Source of the DNA: Snowella sp031396835
GTDB taxonomy: Bacteria; Cyanobacteriota; Cyanobacteriia; Cyanobacteriales; Microcystaceae
Reading direction: 5' to 3'
Assembly (NCBI GenBank): GCA_031396835.1
Contig: JANNLO010000069.1
Coordinates: 1-38,818, forward strand
DNA length: 38,818 nucleotides
Both the position numbers and the translations under genes were made by a program. The notes below the pieces were generated by a model. That model made no database searches. It had not been told where the DNA came from and saw nothing but the letters and a program-made list of their open reading frames with translations. This document shows positions 26,091-33,939 of this stretch, piece after piece. How positions within the stretch are numbered: the first letter of the stretch is position 1; each line of letters opens with the position of its first letter.

Positions 26091-27199
26091 TATGATTTTC
26101 CTAGTTTATTGAATTCGGACTTTAATATGGCATATACTTTTTCATTGTGGCATAGCCCTAAGTGGTCAGAAAGTTGCCCTTGTATCAAATGTAAATTATC
26201 AGATTCACGGCTGTAGGCCGTTGCGCTGGCACAAGTAACCGTTTTATCTCCCTTGACTGAACTAGAATTTTGCTCAATAACCTCAAACTTTTGAGGATGA
26301 TTGCGAGGTTTGACGATGTAATGAATTGGTGTTTTATGTTGATCGGAATATATACACTGGATTTTGATTGATGGCATAATCGATTCAGCAAGACTTTGGT
26401 GAACTACGATCGCTGATTTAATGTAACTATGCAAATTTTTATCCCAAACAATAAGATCAAGAGCAGAGTAAGCTGTACCATCCTGATCATAAAGACAAGT
26501 CACATTAGGCGGTAATAATTGATACAAAGAAGGACATCTTTCTAAAGATTTTTTAATTGCTAGAATATGTTCTTTCTTAACACGGTAACACCATTTTAAG
26601 ATTCGATCAAACGGATAGCATAGGCTAATTGGAGAGTTCTTAATAGCAAGATATGTCTGAATAGATCCTTGTACAGGTGTAGCAATTTGAAATAAAAACT
26701 TAGTTTTTTCTGCAATGTCTTTATTTTTTTCGTCTAATAACATTAACCGACGAATAACGCCACCCATACTATGAGCGATTAAACAAAAATCACTGTCTCC
26801 TTTTTTATCTTTTTTTCGGATAAATGTTGCTAAATCTTTAGCTGTTTGACGATTATCTTGCAACCAATTGTATGCAAAAGGAAAAAAATTATTCTCATCA
26901 AATAAACCAAGTTGATCTTTGCTTTTACAAAAATTCATTAAAGGATCATAAATTTTGATTTTGAACTTTAAAAAATCAATATAAGGAATTACTTTTCCTG
27001 GAACAATATTATCAGGATCAAAGAGATTAGGTCTTTTGAGAAGTGAACCTAAATTATAACCCGCATCTTTTCCCCATATTTCTCCTCCTCTTTCTGCTGT
27101 TCTTTTTATTATGTCAGCAGGATCTTCTTTAAGGTATAAACTCGATCCCATGATACCTGGAACAAAAAAAACAAGCGTTGACGATTTAGAGGAAGGCAT
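26090..27199 (-). CDS. LCAT/PGAP1-like alpha/beta-hydrolase (lipase or acyltransferase)
   Basis: A 369-residue alpha/beta hydrolase. The N-terminal VFFVPGIMGSSLYLKED supplies the oxyanion strand typical of LCAT-like enzymes. The nucleophile elbow is IAHSMGGVIRRL (Ser144). The likely acid is Asp318 in SVKGDKTVTCASA and the base His346 in LSDHLGLCHN. ATPVQGSIQTYLAIK is the usual LCAT loop. No signal peptide, so cytoplasmic action or membrane-lipid hydrolysis from inside is likely. It is the first gene of the minus-strand accessory operon. Its stop overlaps the next start by one base. Substrate unknown; its place beside HTH and membrane-sensor genes suggests an effector. Confidence 0.85.
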   Translation of the reverse strand: MPSSKSSTLVFFVPGIMGSSLYLKEDPADIIKRTAERGGEIWGKDAGYNLGSLLKRPNLFDPDNIVPGKVIPYIDFLKFKIKIYDPLMNFCKSKDQLGLFDENNFFPFAYNWLQDNRQTAKDLATFIRKKDKKGDSDFCLIAHSMGGVIRRLMLLDEKNKDIAEKTKFLFQIATPVQGSIQTYLAIKNSPISLCYPFDRILKWCYRVKKEHILAIKKSLERCPSLYQLLPPNVTCLYDQDGTAYSALDLIVWDKNLHSYIKSAIVVHQSLAESIMPSIKIQCIYSDQHKTPIHYIVKPRNHPQKFEVIEQNSSSVKGDKTVTCASATAYSRESDNLHLIQGQLSDHLGLCHNEKVYAILKSEFNKLGKS

Positions 27200-27302
27200 A
27201 TTGATTCGTTAAATTTCTCTTTACAGTAGAAATTATAGTATAAGAGTGATTTTTAGGGGATTCTCAAGATTAAATACAGATCAACTTTATATTTAATGAT
27301 AT

Positions 27303-27362
27303 TTAATGGCGCAGAAACTCGAACGCTTTATCAAGAAATGGCTGAACCTTTCTTAGAGTCAT
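27303..27362 (-). pseudogene. Fragment of a second copy of the SPOR-like membrane protein gene
   Basis: ATG at 27362 opens MTLRKVQPFLDKAFEFLRH and then a stop. This matches the first 18 residues of the 282-residue protein (MTLNKVQPFLDEAFEFLR) with two substitutions. DNA identity extends into the leader (shared TTGAAATTACAA about 30 bases upstream of both ATGs) and stops abruptly after codon 18. It is a truncated duplicate left by rearrangement or replacement of a paralogue. It lies upstream of the lipase on the same strand. Confidence 0.75.
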
Positions 27363-27482
27363 GGAGGGAGTAACTCACATCTTGTTGAAATTACAATACT
27401 GTAGATTCAGTTGTAACACATCATGAACAAAAAAGATATGATTTATAGTCACAAATTTAGCTATGGTGTAAACTTTAGTCAA

Positions 27483-27544
27483 TTGTCTAAAAAAACAGAG
27501 CTTGTCTATATACTAGTTTTGTTAAAATAACGACATATTAGACA
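27483..27544 (+). promoter_or_regulatory. Putative promoter and operator of the toxin-antitoxin pair
   Basis: TTGTCT (27483-27488) and TATATA (27507-27512) are spaced 18 bases apart, a reasonable promoter about 60 bases ahead of the antitoxin gene. TGTCTAA (27484-27490) and its exact inverse TTAGACA (27538-27544) flank the promoter core, as might two half-sites for an autoregulatory antitoxin complex. Confidence 0.35.
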
Positions 27545-27573
27545 GATTAAAAGTAGTTTGAAAAACAAAAGCC

Positions 27574-27810
27574 ATGAGCAGTTTAGACCAAGTATTAGAT
27601 GAAGCAATGACACTTCCCCTGGAGCAACGGGAAATGTTAGTACAAATTCTGGAAAATCGTATTATTGAGGATCGACGAGATCAAATTGCTTTTAATGCCG
27701 CTATCTCGATCGCAGAATTTGAAGCAGGTCATTTCAAAGTGCAAACCGCCTCGGAAATCATGCAAGAATTACGAGATTATCTTGAAAATCAAGAAGAAGT
27801 TGATGTATAA
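27574..27810 (+). CDS. Antitoxin of a type II toxin-antitoxin pair
   Basis: A 78-residue acidic, helical protein (LDQVLDEAMTLPLEQREMLV, FEAGHFKVQTASEIMQELRD). It resembles the small addiction-module antitoxins that sit before RelE/ParE-type toxins in cyanobacteria. Its stop overlaps the toxin start by eight bases, the classic order and coupling. It should neutralise the toxin and bind the operator ahead of the pair. Confidence 0.8.
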   Translation: MSSLDQVLDEAMTLPLEQREMLVQILENRIIEDRRDQIAFNAAISIAEFEAGHFKVQTASEIMQELRDYLENQEEVDV

Positions 27811-28090
27811 ATTCGTAAGCAGTCATCAATTCAAAAAAGCCCTACACAAATTTTCAGGTCGAGATGCCAAACTCCAAGCCAAAATAAATCAAATTTTATC
27901 CCTAATGGAAAATGATGTATTTATGCCTAGTTTGGGAACTCATAAATTAGGAGGGAAACTATTAGGATTACTCTATTGTTCTTGTGGATATGATTGTCGT
28001 ATTGTATTTACTTTAAGAAAAGTCAATCAAGAAAGTGAAGAAATAATAATTCTATTACTTGATATTAGCACTCATAATAATGTTTATTAA
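27803..28090 (+). CDS. RelE/ParE-superfamily toxin
   Basis: A 95-residue protein, MYKFVSSHQFKKALHKFSGR onwards, with the RelE/YafQ-like core NQILSLMENDVFMPSLGTHK, LGGKLLGLLYCSCGYDCRIV and a final strand EIIILLLDISTHNNVY. Family members are mostly ribosome-dependent mRNA endonucleases or gyrase poisons; the target here cannot be told. I use the ATG at 27803, inside the end of the antitoxin gene, because the 46 codons upstream in this frame only mirror the antitoxin region. Confidence 0.85.
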   Translation: MYKFVSSHQFKKALHKFSGRDAKLQAKINQILSLMENDVFMPSLGTHKLGGKLLGLLYCSCGYDCRIVFTLRKVNQESEEIIILLLDISTHNNVY

Positions 28091-28253
28091 TCTTTACTTT
28101 ATTTTATTAAATGTGATTGATCTAATTATAATACTATAAATGCAAGAAGAAAATATTAAAGATTTAGTTTTTGATTATTTCACCTATTTCTATTTAAGTA
28201 AAAATCCTTATCGCATAAGCTATCATCAAGACTTGTATTTCACTCAAAAAATC

Positions 28254-28907
28254 ATGTTAATTACTGTCAATCCCGAAACATTAAGCCTAAGCCAAGGGAG
28301 TGAAATAATTCTCAGAAACCAAACATGGGAAGATTACGAAGACCTCCTGGCGATTCGTGGGCACAAAAAATCCCCAAAACTTTATTTCAACACTCATAAT
28401 CAAGAAATTCGTCTTATGTCACCCTTGCCAAGTCACGGAAATCGTATTGATACTCTTAGAGATTTGGTTAAAAGTTTATTACGCTTTCAACAAAAAGATT
28501 GGCAATCCTTTGATCCCATAACTCTTAAACAATTAAAACAGGCAGGAGTAGAACCAGATACTTGTTTTTATATAGCAAACTATCAGGCAATTTTAGGTAA
28601 AGAACGAATTGATTTAAGTGTTGATCCACCGCCTGATTTGGCAATAGAAGTTGATTTAACTTCTCTGACTAATTTAGAAGCTTATAAACCCATCGCTATT
28701 CCTGAGTTGTGGATTTATAATTCTGGAGTTTTAAAAATTTACCTTTTTGTGGATGAAAATTATCAAGAAAATTCCCAAAGTTTACTTTTTGGGGCTTGGG
28801 ATGTCAAGTCTATTTTTTCTAAATATGTAGAATTAGCTTGGAATAAAGGCTCTAGCGTAGCATTACGACAATTTGAACAGGAAATTCTAAATTTATCAAA
28901 AGATTAA
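28254..28907 (+). CDS. Uma2 family restriction endonuclease-like protein (DUF820)
   Basis: A 217-residue PD-(D/E)XK-fold protein of the Uma2 family, very numerous in cyanobacteria. Key segments are VNPETLSLSQGSEIILRNQT, EIRLMSPLPSHGNRIDTL, KQAGVEPDTCFYIANY and PPPDLAIEVDLTS, where the aspartates and glutamate of the nuclease core lie. The start at 28254 (MLITVNPE) is chosen because family members begin near here; an upstream ATG at 28140 adds 38 unconserved residues. It is often associated with mobile DNA, but its biological role is unresolved. It sits between the two accessory gene arms. Confidence 0.82.
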   Translation: MLITVNPETLSLSQGSEIILRNQTWEDYEDLLAIRGHKKSPKLYFNTHNQEIRLMSPLPSHGNRIDTLRDLVKSLLRFQQKDWQSFDPITLKQLKQAGVEPDTCFYIANYQAILGKERIDLSVDPPPDLAIEVDLTSLTNLEAYKPIAIPELWIYNSGVLKIYLFVDENYQENSQSLLFGAWDVKSIFSKYVELAWNKGSSVALRQFEQEILNLSKD

Positions 28908-28989
28908 AGGTTTAAGATTTAAGATTATTTTTAAAATGCCAACATTGCTCTAAAAAAAATTTTGCTACGTTATAATTTAGGTAATACCC

Positions 28990-30120
28990 ATGAGCGATAA
29001 TACCCTAGACACTTTAAGGTTTCTACTCAAAGATAGCCGTAAACTATCAGAGCAATTTGCTAAATTTAAAGTAGAATTTCAACAATCATCTGAACAATTT
29101 ACTGAGTTTAAGCAACAATTAAATAACGCGATCGCAGATTTAGAAAGTCGCATAGATAAACTAGAAGAAAATCAATCTAATGTAGAAACTATAACAGTTA
29201 GTAACTTTTCCCAAAGTTTCTCAAATGAAGAAATTGAACATCTTTTGGATCTTCCTTTAGCAAGGATTTTAGACGTTTATAGCGAATTACCCCAAGTATT
29301 AGAACCCATCTGTCGCAGAGTTGCTGTATCAATCAATGAGAATGTTGTAAATCCATTATTAGAACGCAATCAACAGGGAAATTATTGGGTTTTACAATTA
29401 CGAGAACAAGGATTTTTCTTATTCCCAAGACCAGCAGCTTTTATCCGACTTGCGGCGTTGGAAAGCTTACAAAGTTTGTTTATAATTGAAGGAGAAATAC
29501 CTAATTCAAGAAACAATGAATTTTTATTAAAACAGCCTGCAAAACTAGATTTACTCAAACGCAATCAACGCTGGCAATTAGCAGAAAAAGGATTAATTCA
29601 GTTTGGAGAATCTCCTTTAGAATTTCGTTGGCAACAAGAGATTCGTCAAATGCGAGATCAATATCAACAGTTTAGTAAAATGCTAGAAAGAGTTGGAGAA
29701 ACTGGATTAGAATCTGCTATTACGACCCAACGTTGGCAACAGGAATTACAACAAAATTATGGCGATCCTGTTAGCATTATGATTAATACTTGTATGCCCA
29801 TGGCCTATGCGATTTATAAAGGGCCAATGTTGGTTATTTGTAATGTGATTTTGACAAAAGGAATTTGTTTAGTTCAACCCGCTTGGGATCGGGGAATTCC
29901 TTGGGAAACTTCGGTTTATGCGAAATCTCATAGTAGAAATGTTTTGCGTTCGAGTCCAGAACATCCGATTCTTGCTAATCAGCCTTATTTTAAAGAAATT
30001 ACCTATCTGAAAGAGCAAAAAACTCATACCTGGGCGATCGCAAATAATTATCAAGAGGCTTCTCGTATTGTTTCTTTACTCAATGGAAAATGGGGATCTT
30101 TAGAAGATTTTCCTACTTAA
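28990..30120 (+). CDS. Coiled-coil protein with a cyanobacterial conserved domain
   Basis: A 376-residue soluble protein. Residues about 14-62 form a coiled coil with repeated units (LSEQFAKFKVEFQQ, SSEQFTEFKQQLNN, ADLESRIDKLEEN). A domain at about 132-205 (YWVLQLREQGFFLFPRPAAF, LLKQPAKLDLL, RWQLAEKGLIQFG) recurs at the C-terminus of the 436-residue membrane protein at 37222-38532. A second coiled coil follows (EIRQMRDQYQQFSKMLERVG), then a globular C-terminus. I recall this domain in many cyanobacterial hypothetical proteins but cannot name a family. It precedes the vWA gene on the same strand by 290 bases and may belong to that module. Confidence 0.65.
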   Translation: MSDNTLDTLRFLLKDSRKLSEQFAKFKVEFQQSSEQFTEFKQQLNNAIADLESRIDKLEENQSNVETITVSNFSQSFSNEEIEHLLDLPLARILDVYSELPQVLEPICRRVAVSINENVVNPLLERNQQGNYWVLQLREQGFFLFPRPAAFIRLAALESLQSLFIIEGEIPNSRNNEFLLKQPAKLDLLKRNQRWQLAEKGLIQFGESPLEFRWQQEIRQMRDQYQQFSKMLERVGETGLESAITTQRWQQELQQNYGDPVSIMINTCMPMAYAIYKGPMLVICNVILTKGICLVQPAWDRGIPWETSVYAKSHSRNVLRSSPEHPILANQPYFKEITYLKEQKTHTWAIANNYQEASRIVSLLNGKWGSLEDFPT

Positions 30121-30410
30121 TAAATTAAAAAATAAGTTAAAAGAATCTTAGATAATTCAGTGATTTTACTGATGAAATAAAAGATGTTACTAAAAATAGT
30201 CTTGATTCTATTGCTAAAGCAATGCTATTTGTGCTACAAAAAACTTTTTTTAATATGAAATCTTTAAAAGAGAGATTTTCATTTTGTGTATTTTTGATGA
30301 AATAATTACCGTTAAGTGGATTAGAATAGGTTTTAATTATCTTGAATCCTTAGATCACTTTTATTAATTTTTAGTAGTTAAATTTGCACCATTAAAAGAT
30401 AGCTTACCTT
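30121..30410. other. Intergenic leader of the vWA module
   Basis: 290 AT-rich bases. It probably carries the promoter of the vWA-to-SH3 gene series, but no hexamer pair stands out. A weak hairpin (GAAATC with GATTTTC) near 30257-30280 is the only structure seen. Confidence 0.4.
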
Positions 30411-31751
30411 ATGTCATTTTTGGAGTTTCGATTGATTGGTTTGGGATTACTAGCAGTTTTGTTGACTTCTTGTGCAGGAAAAAGTATTGAATGTGTTAAT
30501 AAGCCAAAGCCTGATTCTCAAAAAGACCCTTTCAAAAATGTGCAAGTTGAAGTTGGGGTGGATGGCAGTGGTTCCATGTTGGGTTATGTCAAAAATCCAG
30601 GCACACGCTATAGTCAGGCGATCCAGTCCTTAAGTGGGGTACTCCAAAACAAACCTGCTAAATATTGGCGTATTGGCGGAGCAGAGAAAGTGAACGAACC
30701 CAAAGCTCTGACTGCGAATGAATTTCTTAATGCCCGCAAAGAAGAGTTTTATGACTGTAAGTTGCCAGGCTCTAGTTTTCCCTGTGTTAGCAGTACCCTA
30801 GATCAAATTTATGCCATTCCTAAAAATAATCCGAAAGAAGATGCCCTAAGAATTTTGTTAACGGATTTGGAACCCGATCAATCGGCGATTACTTTACTAT
30901 CAGGAAAAATTAGTGCAGAATTGAAGGCAAATCGGGGCTATAAAGCGGTTTTATTAGGAGTTCGGAGTGAATATGATGGCAATATTTTTTCGGCTGAAAC
31001 AGGTAAGGTAGCAGTTCTTGAAGGCAACGATTTAGATAAAGACGGCTATGTTTCGGATAAAAAAGATGTTGATCAAAGAGGACGACCTTTTTATGTCTTG
31101 ATGACAGGGCCAATTGCGGCAGTTGATGCGATTGTAAAAAGTTTGCGTCAGTTACCTCTGGATGTTAATCAAGCTTTTCGGGCTTCTTCTTTTGCTATTG
31201 ACGGAATTGATACCGTTACCCTAGATAAAACCAATATTAACCAAAAATTCGATGCTTGTATGAGTCAAACAGGCGCGATTAAGAAAACTCGTCCTGCCCG
31301 AAGTCAAATGGATCAATGGCTTTTATTGGAGCAAAGCTGTATCAATAAACCCTTACCTCTAGAAATTCCTTCTGAATCAGCCATCACCTTAGCAGGAGCA
31401 GAACTCACTCCCGAAATGTTCCAAACTTCTAGTCCTGCTGTAAAATTGCAATCAATTAAGGTTAGTGAAGATAAAATGAAATTGAGCTTAATTTTAGACG
31501 GTGAACAGATCCCTAAAAAAACAGGTCAAGAGATTTATATTAGTCTGCAAAAACGGGATTTAGACCAGGCTATTTGGAAAAATTGGGATACAACCGTCGC
31601 GGCTCCCGATGGAGCTAAAACCCAAAATCTCGCTCTTTTTATTAGTACTTTACGCGGCGAAGTGGAGAACGCTGTTCAAGATTCCAAGAAAAAGGCGACT
31701 ATCCAAGAAGCAATTAAATATTGTTTGGGTTTAACCCGCACTGATAAATAA
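30411..31751 (+). CDS. vWA-domain lipoprotein
   Basis: A 446-residue lipoprotein with a type II signal peptide ending LLAVLLTSC, lipidated Cys21. A von Willebrand A domain follows with the MIDAS motif DGSGS (Asp51, Ser53, Ser55) and the third ligand aspartate in ILLTDLEPD (Asp152). A calcium-loop-like segment, NDLDKDGYVSDKKDVD (Asp207, 209, 211), sits after it. The C-terminal third (about 335-440) is beta-rich and may be a separate domain. It should sit on the periplasmic or outer face and bind a protein partner through a metal. It is first of five closely spaced genes; the next starts 21 bases later. Confidence 0.85.
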   Translation: MSFLEFRLIGLGLLAVLLTSCAGKSIECVNKPKPDSQKDPFKNVQVEVGVDGSGSMLGYVKNPGTRYSQAIQSLSGVLQNKPAKYWRIGGAEKVNEPKALTANEFLNARKEEFYDCKLPGSSFPCVSSTLDQIYAIPKNNPKEDALRILLTDLEPDQSAITLLSGKISAELKANRGYKAVLLGVRSEYDGNIFSAETGKVAVLEGNDLDKDGYVSDKKDVDQRGRPFYVLMTGPIAAVDAIVKSLRQLPLDVNQAFRASSFAIDGIDTVTLDKTNINQKFDACMSQTGAIKKTRPARSQMDQWLLLEQSCINKPLPLEIPSESAITLAGAELTPEMFQTSSPAVKLQSIKVSEDKMKLSLILDGEQIPKKTGQEIYISLQKRDLDQAIWKNWDTTVAAPDGAKTQNLALFISTLRGEVENAVQDSKKKATIQEAIKYCLGLTRTDK

Positions 31752-31772
31752 TTTAGAGGTTAATTTATTTCT

Positions 31773-32276
31773 ATGAAATTTAAAGATTGTTTTGCTTTAG
31801 CCGTGAGTTTTGCGATCGCAACGGGGATCGTATTAGGTCTGATACCCTATCTTTTTCGTGAACCGATCATTCCTTTGACGATGTCTAGTAATGAATTAGA
31901 AGATTGGATAGGAACTATTTTTATGACTACTAATTTTATTCTTTATGGGATAGGAGCATTCATTTTATTTATCTGGATCTTCAAAGCGGCTAGAACACCA
32001 TTTATGACCTCAGAAGAAACTCTCTCAACTGGATTTTTATGGTGGTTACTATTGATTATTTACTGGATTTTAGGAATTGTTATTTTTATGTCGGTCTCTT
32101 TTTTTAGTGGCTGGATGGACGGCACAAAAAGTATTGAACCCTTATTCTGGTTTCCGCCTTTCGTGATAATTAACGGTATCCTTCTCTTTTGGCTACCGAC
32201 CGCGATCGCCACTCCCCGATCCATGCGCTACATCCCACCCTTTGCCATGACTTTACGCAAACTTTACGGAGGTTAA
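31773..32276 (+). CDS. Four-helix inner-membrane protein
   Basis: A 167-residue protein with four predicted membrane helices, at about residues 6-27, 48-71, 87-112 and 123-147 (for example FALAVSFAIATGIVLGLIPY and LLLIIYWILGIVIFMSVSF). Loops are short and no family motif is recognised. Its last codons (GGA GGT TAA) contain the ribosome-binding site of the tubulin-like gene, which starts six bases after the stop, so the two are tightly linked. A role as membrane link between the vWA lipoprotein and the cytoplasmic NTPases is plausible but unproven. Confidence 0.75.
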   Translation: MKFKDCFALAVSFAIATGIVLGLIPYLFREPIIPLTMSSNELEDWIGTIFMTTNFILYGIGAFILFIWIFKAARTPFMTSEETLSTGFLWWLLLIIYWILGIVIFMSVSFFSGWMDGTKSIEPLFWFPPFVIINGILLFWLPTAIATPRSMRYIPPFAMTLRKLYGG

Positions 32277-32281
32277 AACCC

Positions 32282-33766
32282 ATGAAAAAAATTTACGCGA
32301 TCGGTGTGGGAGGCAGTGGAGCCAAATGTTTAGAATCCTCCATTTTTCTCCAGGCTTTAGGCATCTTTGGTGATGCTCGTTTGGGTCTTTTATTAGTTGA
32401 TGCCGATGCGGCTAATGGCAACTCCCAACGTACCCAAATTAATCTGACAAATACCCTAGAATGTTATCAACTTCTTAGGCCAAATTCAGACCAAACAAGC
32501 TCTTTTATTTCAGGAGAATTAGCAGACTACGGTATCTGGAATCCTTTGGGAAAGGAAATTCATAGTAGCAATTTAAGCAAGATTTTTAATAAGCAAGGTT
32601 TGGGAACGAGTTCTCCAGCGTTGGCTAAACTGTTTGACGCACTCTACAATCCTGATGAACAAATTGCTGATTTGGCTGTTGGTTTTCGCGGTCGTCCTCC
32701 CATTGGTTCAGCCGTAATGAGTCGTTTGGAATTAGAAACGCTCCAAAACGATCCTAATGATAATTGGCAACGTTTATTTAACAATATCCAGACCGATCGC
32801 GCTAACGGAGATGAGGTTTCTATTCATCTTTTTGGCAGTGTCTTTGGAGGAACAGGAGCTTCTGGGGTTCCCACCTTAGCGACGCTAATTTCTAAGCAAC
32901 TTCGAGATAATAATTTACGGAATAATGTTCACCTCAACGCCTCTCTTTTATTACCCTATTTTGGCTTTGAAAAACCTGATGAAGAGGAACAAAAAGTTTT
33001 TGCTGAAACCCGCTTTTTTGCCTTTAATACCCAAGCGGCTTTACAGTATTTAACAGAAAACTCAGCAGGTGTTTTTGATACGGTTTATTTGATTGGCAAT
33101 CAAGAAAAGAAAGATTATAAATCTTCTACAGGAGGAGCTAAACAACAAAATGATGCTCACTTTGTTGAACTTTATGCGGCTTTAGCGATTAATCATGGTT
33201 TTGATCAGGCGATCGCCCAAACCCAAGCGGCCTATATTAGTCGTACCAGTCCAGAAAATTTAACTTGGCAAGATTTACCCGATCGCGAAGTCGTCAAAAC
33301 GTTATTAGCAAAAGGGGTGAGATTTTCCTATGCTTGGTATTATAATTTTGCCTTGGAATTAACTTCTGCTCAAAAATTAGGAGTCAAAAAATTTGCTAAA
33401 GGGGCTCCTTGGTTTCGTTACTTTTTTAGTCTGAAAAATGAAAGTGATGGAACTTTACCCGCTTTGTCGGAAGAAGTTCAAAAACAACAAGCAGAAGTTC
33501 TAGAAAAATGGACTAAAAGTTTTTTAATTTGGGCCCAACAAATTGCCCAATCCCATCGCCAAGGTGAACAATTATTTCGGCTTGATTTACAAATCGACAA
33601 TCGTTCTCCCGCCGATCATTTAAGTGAATTAATAATCGACAATCCTAAAAGCTCTCAGGAAAAAAACCGCGATCGCCTAGATACTTTTAAAAATGAATTA
33701 GCAGATCAGGGCAAAAAGCATAAAGGTGTATCGGGATTGGCCCATGAATTATTTAATTTAATTTAA
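32282..33766 (+). CDS. Tubulin-like (Tubulin_2 type) GTPase
   Basis: A 494-residue protein with the tubulin/FtsZ fold signature. N-terminal IYAIGVGGSGAKCLESS (GVGGSG at 8-13) is the first nucleotide loop, LGLLLVDADAANGN the following strand, and LFGSVFGGTGASGVPTLATL (about 183-202) the glycine-rich tubulin signature. It is clearly not FtsZ and best fits the bacterial Tubulin_2 group. I start at the ATG at 32282, eight bases after GGAGG (32269-32273); the frame is open upstream to 32189 but only inside the previous gene. Expected to bind GTP and perhaps polymerise; partners are the neighbouring vWA and Hsp70-like proteins. Confidence 0.85.
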   Translation: MKKIYAIGVGGSGAKCLESSIFLQALGIFGDARLGLLLVDADAANGNSQRTQINLTNTLECYQLLRPNSDQTSSFISGELADYGIWNPLGKEIHSSNLSKIFNKQGLGTSSPALAKLFDALYNPDEQIADLAVGFRGRPPIGSAVMSRLELETLQNDPNDNWQRLFNNIQTDRANGDEVSIHLFGSVFGGTGASGVPTLATLISKQLRDNNLRNNVHLNASLLLPYFGFEKPDEEEQKVFAETRFFAFNTQAALQYLTENSAGVFDTVYLIGNQEKKDYKSSTGGAKQQNDAHFVELYAALAINHGFDQAIAQTQAAYISRTSPENLTWQDLPDREVVKTLLAKGVRFSYAWYYNFALELTSAQKLGVKKFAKGAPWFRYFFSLKNESDGTLPALSEEVQKQQAEVLEKWTKSFLIWAQQIAQSHRQGEQLFRLDLQIDNRSPADHLSELIIDNPKSSQEKNRDRLDTFKNELADQGKKHKGVSGLAHELFNLI

Positions 33767-33939
33767 AAAGCGATCGCGTCTAAGTGGTAAGCCTAAATTA
33801 CTTACACATATTTGCATGGAACTTTGTTGCTAAACAAGCTTTTGAAGCCAATATTTTGTGTAATTAATTCCGTACAATTACTTAACCAATTTCCTGAACT
33901 TAAAATCACTGTCAACGAAATCTTAACCATTAATTAACT

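Larger units (their letters stand above)
27200..27573. other. Divergent intergenic region with a gene remnant and TA promoter
   Basis: 374 bases between the lipase gene (minus) and the antitoxin gene (plus). It holds a broken copy of the start of the SPOR-like gene (27303-27362 plus some leader), a promoter-like pair and a split inverted repeat ahead of the antitoxin. No other gene is visible. Confidence 0.6.

Noticed and set aside
32282..33766. FtsZ or plasmid TubZ
   Set aside because: The nucleotide loop reads GGTGASG within a different context, the length is greater than FtsZ, and the neighbours are not division or partition genes.
33767..33939. GTAAG...CTTAC hairpin after the tubulin-like gene as a terminator
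   Set aside because: The stem is only five pairs with no U-run, so it would hardly stop transcription into the Hsp70-like gene.
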